A stretch of DNA of 64,000 bases from NCBI RefSeq assembly GCF_020537505.1, contig NZ_JAJBMO010000022.1, positions 1 through 64,000 on the forward strand. The letters run 5' to 3'. Below, piece after piece: positions 33,528 to 42,700 of the stretch. The notes beneath the pieces are model-generated. The model saw only the letters and a list, made by a program, of their open reading frames with translations. It was not told the DNA's origin and ran no database searches. The DNA is from Blautia glucerasea (GTDB lineage Bacteria > Bacillota > Clostridia > Lachnospirales > Lachnospiraceae). Made by a program: the position numbers and the translations under genes. Positions within the stretch are counted from its first letter, which is position 1. Each line of letters begins with the position of its first letter.

Positions 33528-36452
33528 TCAACAGCTTATCAGCGGCTTTGTCTCCATAAATACATCCTTCGCCTTCCCAATCGCGCTCTCGCTTCCAACT
33601 ACACAAAGCTGATCATCAGAAAGAACTGCCTCGATCAGCGGAGCCAGCGCATGGATATCCTCCACAGTAGCATTCAGGATCTGGTCACGCTCTTTTTGCA
33701 TCATCTCCACAGTAAGCCCGCGGAAATAAGCCATTCTGCCAAGGGCGCCCTGTGTCTGCGGTGTTCTTGGAACGTCTTTTCCACTGATGGTACCGATAAT
33801 GTATTTCGTCATCTCCCGCTCATCTGCTGCGAAAGTACGCACATATTCCGGAACTCCCTCATATACCTCAAGGGTACGGCGAAGATGCGGATCCCTGTAG
33901 GATACAAAGAAGCTCTCTCCGCTTCTCTTAAAACCGCTCATACAGCCATATGCGCCGCCTTTTACACGAAGGTTGATCCACAGATAATCATAGCTTAAAG
34001 CAACCTTCAGGATTTCCAGGGCGCCCGTGTATGTGAAACCTTTTTTCACAAAGTTACCGGTTCTTGCCACATACTGAACCTGTCCGGAGGTCTTAAAGCC
34101 CTCGTTCTTTTTCCTGCAGGTAATGGCAGTTTCCGGAACCTCACAGGTACGCTCCGGCAGGCTCTTCTTCAGAACACCACTTAAGGCCTTCACCTGTTCC
34201 ACAGACTCTCTTTCTCCGGTATAGCTTACCATAAAGGAATCCTTTCGGATGATCTCTGCCACGGCGTTCTGAAGCCCGGCTACGATCTCGTCCTTTTTCT
34301 CCTGGAAATTCTTCTCAAGGTCTTCGATAAATTTGTAATAGCCCACGCCTGCCATCTCATCCTGATATTCTGCCATTGGAGATCCGTAGGCAGCGCTGCG
34401 GAGTACTGCAGTCTGATGACCTGCGCCAATCAGGGAAGCCTGTCCTCTGGACCTGATCTCCCCGATAATCTCACCAAGACGTCTGGTATCTGAAAGCTTA
34501 GAAGTATTCAGGATTTCTTCCATCATCTGGAACAGGAAATCCATCTGGGAATACAGTGCTTTGCCCCGGATGGTAAACATAGTACGGAACGCTTCCGGGT
34601 CGTTCGCCTTGTCAAAAACATCTACGCCGCACTGGATACCGCCGGTTCTGGCATTGGTCTCATTGAACAGCTGACCGTAAGTGTAATTCTTTGTATCCAC
34701 ATATCCGAGAACAGACTTCAAAAGTCCAAGATAATGGACCTTCTCAACAGCCATATCCTTAATCTCGAACATAATATTTACATAACCGATTCCATTGGTG
34801 CACACATCCTGATACAGGAATAGGCTGTCCTCCACCTGAAGCTCTTCATTGGAAAAACCGTTCACTTCTTTGCGGATATCGGAACGCTTCAGCATAGGAA
34901 TGCATTCCAGGTCCTCCGGTCTCTCCTCAGACTCCTGGTAAGCCTCAAGGGCTTTTGTCTTTCTTACCATTTCTTCCAGCTGTTCATCGGAAAGGCTGCT
35001 TCTGTATGCTTCCAGCCTGTCCGCCAGCTCTTTCTCGCGCTGGGCTGCAAGACCGCGCTTCGGCACAAGAGTCAGGATCGCACCGTGTGTATTGTCCAGA
35101 AGCCATTTCTGGATCAGATTCTCGAAATAGCCTTCATTTACTGCAATTTTCAGCTTATCATAAATCTCCAGAAGCTTTACCTGGGAAAAAGCATTCTCAT
35201 CATCATAAAGCCAGCTTCCCATAATGTCCAGTCCATACATCAGACCTTTGGGGAACTGTCCAAAATCTGCCTCGCGGTAGCGGAACTCCATGTAATTGAT
35301 TCCGGAAAGAACCGCCTTCTTATCAATTCCATTTTTCACAATGTCCTGAAGACAATTTCGGATAATAGAAACAAATTCCTCCTTCCGAGCAGCTCTGGCA
35401 CCTTTTGCAATCACGGAGAAATACGGCTGCAGAACACCGTCGCTGTAATCGCCATAAATATCCTTACCGATTCCAGCGTCCAGAAGAGCCTGCTTCAGCG
35501 GTGCTCCCGGCGCACTTAAAAGTGCATAATCCAGCACATCAAAGGCCACACCCAGGGTGCTGTCCATGGCGTTTCCCACAACCATGTTATAGGAGAGGTA
35601 TGTGTTATCCTCTTCTTCCTCGTTCTCCGCAATGGGATACTCGATCTGCAGGTCTTTCACCTGGGAAAAAGCTGCCTGCTCCTTAATGCTGGAATCTACG
35701 TCCAAAGCCTCAAATGCGGACAGATATTTCTCATCAATAAATCGCAGCTTCTCTTCCATATCCATATTTCCGTAAAGGTAAATATAGCTGTTGGATGGAT
35801 GATAGTAGGTGCGGTGGAAATCCAGAAACTCTTCATAGGAAAGCTCCGGAATATTCTCCGGGTTGCCGCCGGATTCCACGCCGTAGGTATTGTCTGGGAA
35901 AAGATGGTTCATAATTTCTCTTTCCAGCACCTCGTCCGGGGAAGAAAATGCGCCTTTCATCTCATTGTATACAACACCATTGTATGTGAGCGGGCCTTCC
36001 TTCTGCTCCAGATGGTAATTCCATCCTTCCTGACGGAAGATCTCCTCTTTCTCATAAATATTCGGGTAAAAAACAGCGTCCAGATACACATGCATCAGGT
36101 TCTGGAAATCCTGGTCATTGCAGCTCGCCACCGGATAACAGGTCTTGTCCGGGTAAGTCATGGCATTCAGGAAGGTATTCAGAGAGCCCTTTACCAGCTC
36201 TACAAATGGATCCTTCAGCGGAAACTTGCGGGAGCCGCACAGAACACTGTGCTCCAGAATATGTGGAACACCGGTGCTGTTCTTTGGCGTAGTGCGAAAG
36301 GCAATGGAAAATACCTTATTCTCATCATCATTCTCGATCAGAACCAGTCTGGCTCCTGTTTTCTTATGGCGTACCAGATATCCGGTAGAATGGATATCGG
36401 TCAGATTCTCTTGCTTTACAATTTCATATGCAGGAATGTTCTCTTTTTTCAT
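33528..36452 (-). CDS. M16C family zinc metalloprotease (PreP-like)
   Basis: A 974-residue insulinase-superfamily protease of the presequence-protease type. The inverted zinc motif HILEH is in GVPHILEHSVLCGS near residue 50, with the distal Glu region around NEMKGAF. Two M16 halves joined by a helical hinge and an M16C-associated region match the family length. It probably degrades peptides in the cytoplasm, as no signal peptide is seen. The start is ATG 36452 (SD GGAGG), not the upstream frame to 36527. A promoter lies at 36573-36602. It heads the protease-era-recO group. Confidence 0.92.
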   Translation of the reverse strand: MKKENIPAYEIVKQENLTDIHSTGYLVRHKKTGARLVLIENDDENKVFSIAFRTTPKNSTGVPHILEHSVLCGSRKFPLKDPFVELVKGSLNTFLNAMTYPDKTCYPVASCNDQDFQNLMHVYLDAVFYPNIYEKEEIFRQEGWNYHLEQKEGPLTYNGVVYNEMKGAFSSPDEVLEREIMNHLFPDNTYGVESGGNPENIPELSYEEFLDFHRTYYHPSNSYIYLYGNMDMEEKLRFIDEKYLSAFEALDVDSSIKEQAAFSQVKDLQIEYPIAENEEEEDNTYLSYNMVVGNAMDSTLGVAFDVLDYALLSAPGAPLKQALLDAGIGKDIYGDYSDGVLQPYFSVIAKGARAARKEEFVSIIRNCLQDIVKNGIDKKAVLSGINYMEFRYREADFGQFPKGLMYGLDIMGSWLYDDENAFSQVKLLEIYDKLKIAVNEGYFENLIQKWLLDNTHGAILTLVPKRGLAAQREKELADRLEAYRSSLSDEQLEEMVRKTKALEAYQESEERPEDLECIPMLKRSDIRKEVNGFSNEELQVEDSLFLYQDVCTNGIGYVNIMFEIKDMAVEKVHYLGLLKSVLGYVDTKNYTYGQLFNETNARTGGIQCGVDVFDKANDPEAFRTMFTIRGKALYSQMDFLFQMMEEILNTSKLSDTRRLGEIIGEIRSRGQASLIGAGHQTAVLRSAAYGSPMAEYQDEMAGVGYYKFIEDLEKNFQEKKDEIVAGLQNAVAEIIRKDSFMVSYTGERESVEQVKALSGVLKKSLPERTCEVPETAITCRKKNEGFKTSGQVQYVARTGNFVKKGFTYTGALEILKVALSYDYLWINLRVKGGAYGCMSGFKRSGESFFVSYRDPHLRRTLEVYEGVPEYVRTFAADEREMTKYIIGTISGKDVPRTPQTQGALGRMAYFRGLTVEMMQKERDQILNATVEDIHALAPLIEAVLSDDQLCVVGSESAIGKAKDVFMETKPLISC

Positions 36453-36572
36453 TTTTTCCTCCAAAAATCTCAGGCTTTCCCGCCAGATAGTGGCGAATCT
36501 CCTGAAATTGCTTTTATTTTCTAGCATATCCAGGCTCTCGCAAAGTATGCCTGAACTTCATTCGTAACGTTT

Positions 36573-36602
36573 ATTATAACATTGTGTTGCCTGGAAGTGC
36601 AA
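36573..36602 (-). promoter_or_regulatory. M16C protease promoter
   Basis: Minus strand TTGCAC (36597-36602), 18-bp spacer, TATAAT (36573-36578). The leader to ATG 36452 is about 115 nt and contains a small CAGGC/GCCTG hairpin. Confidence 0.7.
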
Positions 36603-36635
36603 TAGAGTTGGATGGGAAAATTTCCCAGGAAAGAC

Positions 36636-36687
36636 GAACCGCCCCTGCAGGCGGATCTGGTAGGATTCCTTCCTGCAGGGGCGGTTC
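36636..36687. terminator. 15-bp perfect hairpin after the adhesin gene
   Basis: GAACCGCCCCTGCAG (36636-36650) and its exact complement (36673-36687) enclose a 22-nt loop, 22 nt after the adhesin stop codon. No clear T-run follows on the minus strand (TCTTTCC), so termination is probable but may be imperfect. A further palindrome, TGGGAAAATTTCCCA, lies at 36613-36627. Confidence 0.5.
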
Positions 36688-36708
36688 TGATTATTTAATT
36701 GTGATTAG

Positions 36709-39700
36709 TTAATCCTGTTCTTTTTTACGGCGTCTTCTGGTTATTTCTTCGATTGCAAGGGCTGCAAGGAAGAGCATTGCCATATAGAATCCGATTGGTG
36801 TGTCATCACCAGTCTTAACGCCTGTGGATGAGCTTGGTGTTGGTGTTGGTGTTGGTGTCTCCTCAGGAGTTACAGTAGGTGTGGCTTCCGGCTGTTCCTG
36901 GTTGATGATGGTTACCTTAGCATTGAGGTTATTTTCATCAAAGTATACATTTCCGTCTTTAACAGTCACTACATACTTAAATCCTTCCGTACCAGCAACC
37001 AGATTTCCCTCTGCATCAGTCTCTGCAACATAGAGATTAAAGGATTCACCAGGCATTACAACCGCCTGAGTGCTCTCAGATACAGTAGATCCGCCAGCAA
37101 GGTCAAGCGTGAGGATGTTCTTCTCAGTTCTTGTGGAAAGAGTTGTGCACTCTTTGTCATCAAAGATACCTGCATAGAAGACTCCATCGCTTTCCAGAGC
37201 ATTTCCGTCGGCACCAAGAAGCTCCTTGGTTACATTCAGATTTGCGATCTTGTAGAATCCATCCGGCCATTCGTTGAACTGGTTCTCGAATGTGATGCTG
37301 CTCTTTGCGCCATCCTCTGTTACGGTGATCTCTTTGCCCTGCGGATAAGCTGGGATATAAACTTTTCCATCAGGGGTCATGCCTGATTCAACTGCCTTTC
37401 CTGCTTCGTCAGTCTCACTTACATAGTAGGTTCTTCCAAGATCCACTCCTGTAAATGTGACAGTTGAAGAAGATGCATTCTTGAACTCGAGTGCTTTTAC
37501 ATCAGAAGCAAGGATCGTGCATTCTTCATCTGCAAAAAGTGCTACATAGAAGGTCATGTCTTTTGCACCAGCAAGTGCATCGTTCAGCTTCAGTTCCTTC
37601 GTGATCTCAATTGCAGCTGTCTCGCTCTTGGTCATGGCATCCTTCATCTCAACTGCATTCTTGGTATCATCCGCATCAACGGTGAAGGTGATCGGCTCTG
37701 CGATCTCATATCCTAATGGTGCTTCTGCCTCAACCAGTTTGTAGGTTGCACCAAGAACAAGTTTTGCTGTGATCACATGTGGAGTACCATCTGAAACCCA
37801 CTCTTCCACAACCTTGTCATCTGCATCCACAACCTGAAGTTTTGCTCCGGAAAGAGCTTTCAGGCTGGTATCGTCCACCTTGGAAATGGTGACCTTGGTA
37901 GTGTCATTGACAAATTTAATTGCTTCTTCCGTGTAATCTTCACCATTCACCTTGGTGGTAAGCTTCAGAGTACCATCTCGGTTGTCTTCTACTTCTACGG
38001 TTACTGTATAAACAGTGTTGTCATATACGTAGATGTCCGCTTCTGACGGGATTTTCTCGTTTACCGTGTAGGTAAAGGTCTGTCCAACTGCTTTCTCATT
38101 GTATGAAAGCTTGCTGAAATTAATTGCACCGTGTTCATCGTTCTTAACCGTTTCAATTACATTTCCGTCGGCATCTTTCAACTCAAACTCGAAGGTACCA
38201 AGCTCTTCGCCTTCTATCTTCATAGACTTCCGGGCTTTCAGCTCAAGGTCAGCGGAAGCACTGTAGGTGTTAGTGAAGGCAACTGCTTTTGCAAAGCTGC
38301 TTTCCTCTTCCGGTTCACCATTCTCTACAGGTTTGCCGTTCTCTACAGTTTCTCCGTTCTTTGTGACTGCGGTAACTTTCGCTGTTAACTTGCCTGCATT
38401 GTCATCTGTTACGTCTACTTTTACAACGTATTTGCTTTCATCATACTGGTATGCCGGTTTCTCATCTTTTACTTCGGTAATCTGGTAATAATAGATTCCG
38501 GATTTCTCGTATGTGATGATTGGGAATGTGATGGCACCGCCGTCAGCATTCTTCACAGTTTCGTTGTAACCATTTTCTACTGCATTTCCATCTGCATCAA
38601 TTTCTGTTGCCTGGAAACTAAACTGCTCTGCTTCCAGTGTCTGGCCCTCCAGAGTCTTGGTTGCACCAAGGACAATCTGACCAGATGTAGTGTAGATGTT
38701 GGTAAATTCCATGCCTGCTACGGTTGCATCCTCGGAGGCTGCCTTAGAGGAATGGATAACCGGAGTTACTGTTAAAGTACCGTTGCCTGCATCTTTTACA
38801 GTTACCTTGATGGTGTAGATGGTGTCGTCGTAGGTGTAACCTGCTGCGTCACCTTTCACCTCATTTACAGTGTACTGATACTCGCCGGTATCATCTACTT
38901 TCTTATCTGTGTTATCTTTGTAAGCTGCATCTTTTACAAGGCTGTACTTAATTTCGTCAAAGGTTACGTTACCGTCAGCATCGTTGGTCTTGGTCTGAAG
39001 CACATTGCCATCTTTATCCCGAAGCTCGAATGTAAACTGACCTGCTGCAAGTGGTGTCTCTGTGGTTGTCAAGGTCTTCTTAGCTGTCAGATTCAGAGAT
39101 CCGGATGCGGAGTAGGTGTTCTCCATCGTAACTACATTGTCAGTGTCATCCGCACTTACAGTAAACTCGACAGATTTTGCTAAAGCATAACCTTTTGGTG
39201 CAGATTTCTCAACTAATGTGTAGGTTTCACCAAGAATCAGTTTGCCGATGATTACGTGTGGTGTTCCATCTGTGGTCCAAGTCTCAATTGGGTTGCCATC
39301 TTTATCCTGGATTTCAAGTACTACACCTGAAAGCTGGTTGCCAAGGGCATCTACTTTGGTGATGGTGGCTTTGGTAGGCGTATTTGTCATTGATACTTCA
39401 TATACTTTTACCTCAGCCTGTTTTGCAAGAACTTCTTTTACTTGTGTCTTTGCTGCATCTCCGCTTGGCGTTACATAGCCTGTCGGTGCCTTTGTCTCTA
39501 CAAAGTAATAGCTTCCTGGGTCTACACTTATCTCAATGATTCCGTTTTCATCTGTTACTAACGGCACTTCATTGATCTTGGTGTCCGCCTTTCCTTCTTC
39601 CGCACGGTATAAGTCGAACTCTGCTCCCGCAAGTTTTTTACCGTCTGTTCCGGTCTTCTCCAGTTTCAGCTTTCCTTCGTTTTCCTCCGTGTTGCTTACA

Positions 39701-42700
39701 TTGGTCGTATACGTTACTACGAATGCCTGACCTGCTTTTACTACTACGGTCTCAGTCTTAGCATCTGTTCCAACCGGGGTTACATAGCCTGACGGAGCTT
39801 CTGTTTCCACAAAGTAATAGCTTCCCGGTTCTACATTATCAACTGTGATTTTTCCATCTTTGTCAGTTACATAAGAACCACGATTCTCATCCGGATTTCC
39901 AACCTTATACAGGTCGAATTTTGCTCCCTCAAGAGCTGCTCCTTCTGCTCCTGTCTTCAGCAGTTCCAGTTTTCCTTTACTTTCTTCCGTATTACTCTTC
40001 TCGAATGTATAGGTTAACTTTTCCTTCTGGCCTGCTTTTACTGTCTTTGTCTCTGTCCTTGCTGCTTCACCGCCTGGTGTTACGTAACCTGACGGAGCTT
40101 CTGTTTCTACAAAGTAATAGCTTCCCGGTTCTACGTCATCAACTGTGATCTTTCCATCCTTGCCAGTCACATAAGAGCCACGCTTTTCATCCAGATTTCC
40201 AACCTTATACAGGTCGAATTTTGCTCCCTCAAGGGCTGCTCCTTCTGCTCCTGTCTTCAGCAGTTCCAGTTTTCCTTTACTCTCTTCTGTATTGCTCATT
40301 TCGAAAGTATAAGTCTTTACTTCTGTCTGGCCTGCTGCAACTTCCTTAACCCCTGTCTTTGCTGCATCTCCGCTTGGGGTTACATAACCTGTCGGCGCTT
40401 TTGTTTCTTTGAAATAATAGCTTCCCGGTTCTACGCCGTCAACTGTGATCTTTCCATCCTCTCCGGTTGTATAGGTTCCAATCAGGGTTTCCGGATTTCC
40501 TGTTTTATACAGTTCGAATTCTGCTCCTGCAAGCGCCATTCCACCGACGCCTTTTTTAATAAGCTTCAGAATTCCTTTTTCTGGATAAGTATTTGTAATT
40601 TCCACAGAATGTCCATCACTAGCTGACGCTAAAGCAAACTCAGCATTAACAACATCCTTGCCATCTAACTTATACGATGTTTGATATACCACATTTGCAC
40701 CATTCATTTCCTCTACCGTATAAGTTCCTGCTGGTAAATCTTTAATAGATACTGTACTATTGCCAGCAATAGAAAATTCTATTGTACTACCACTTATAGA
40801 AACACTATTTTCAACTACATTTGAAACAATCGCATTCTCAAGATTAATTCTCTCTGTATTTGTAACCTTTATTTTAAAGGATTCAGCATACTCTGAAGCA
40901 TCTCCTCCTGTTACTATTTTACTAATAGTTAAATTTACCTTACGGTCTGTGACTGTTTTGGTAATGCCGCCTTTCGTGATCATTATCTCTGAAATATCTT
41001 CATTTGCTGCAACTATTTCACTTACTAACGCGGTTGCTGTATTTTTTGAAATGGTTGTATCATCATAACGTATAAAATAATGTTTTGATGGATCAGATAT
41101 TTCATATCCTGCTGGCGGATTTGTCTCTACCCAATAGTAAATAACTCCAGCCTTTATATCAGTTACTTTTGCCTGTCCATTCTGATCAGTTATCACTTCA
41201 CAATGCAAAGTCGGATCGCCAGTAATTTTCTTAGTGTCTTTATCATATGTCACACTATAAACTTTAAATGTAGCTCCTGAAAGTTTTTCAGAAAGATCAC
41301 TGTTTGATTTTTCAAACATAAATTCATCGTTACTGCCACTGATAGTTGCACCATGAGATTTAACAGTAACATTCTTCTTATCTTCCGTTGACTTAGTTAC
41401 TTTTCCTGACAAGGTAACTCTATTTATTAGTTCCTGATCTCCAAGTTCAGATACTCTTACTCTGTATTTTATTACAACATGCTTTTCATCAGGAATAGTA
41501 ATTTTTAATTTTCTCCCTACAAGTTCATAAGATATATTTACAGGCTGGTTTTCTCCATCTGCTGCAAATATTGTTTTTCCTTCAATTCCATTAGGCATAA
41601 GCTCGACGCCTTCTGGTAATTCATCTATAAGTGTAAGTGTAGCCTCATCAGATAGCTTTAACCCTTCCTCATTTACCGTAATTGTATAGTCTAATTTATC
41701 ATGCTCTTTTATGCCATCTGAACTCTTTGCAATATAAGTATGATTAATGGTGATAGAATCTTCAGTGCCAGTCAGTTCTTTCTCTCCCTCATCATATACT
41801 TTTACACAGTTTGTATATGTATGAGAATCATTTAAAAATTTAGAATCAACTACAGTTGTATAGGTAACTATATATTTGTTTCCGCTTAATCCACCTAACC
41901 TTGCACTAATAGTGTTATTCTCCAACGTAGGTACTATTGCAGTTTCTGCTCCATCATTGACTTTAACGTTAAAGCTACCTTCCTTGTAGGACATTCCATC
42001 TGGAATCGTATCTTTGAATGTAACATTTTTATCAGGTGTATATGTTTTAGCCAGGTCATTGATAACGACAAACCAAGTTACCTCACGTGTTTTTTTGTTA
42101 TAATTTCCATGTGATTTCGTGACATCGTATGTAGATAAATATCTAGCTTTAGCGCTATCCTCTCCAATGTAAGTCCAATTATCTACATAAAGAGTACCTT
42201 TATTATAAAACCATTTTCCAGCACCAGTAATTGTAGCAAACCCTGCTTCATAAATAAATGGTATTTTTATAATAATATTATCAGATAAACTTCCAAATAT
42301 AAAGCTACGGCTACTTGCATCATAAGTATAATCTTCTACTGAAGAACCATCCTTTTCTTTTACAACTGTTACTTTTGATGCATCAATAGCATATCCATCT
42401 GTACTTTTAGGCCCCCCATCTTTATCACTATAGCCCATATCGTTTTCTTGTACTCTGACATTATTTAACGTTGTTCCTGTTGGAACTTTTACTGTAATAG
42501 TCCACCAGACATAGCTTCCATCGTTTGTGGGATCAAACTTTTCAAACTTTTTCTCTATTTCTGCCTTAGATTTACTTCCATAATCAACTGATTCATATGT
42601 TGAGTCTTTATTTCCATCATTTTCTCCTGGTGGCAATGTTTCAATATCATTTTTTACATTATGCCAACCCGATAGATCTGTTCCCTCCGTTGTTGTTTTA

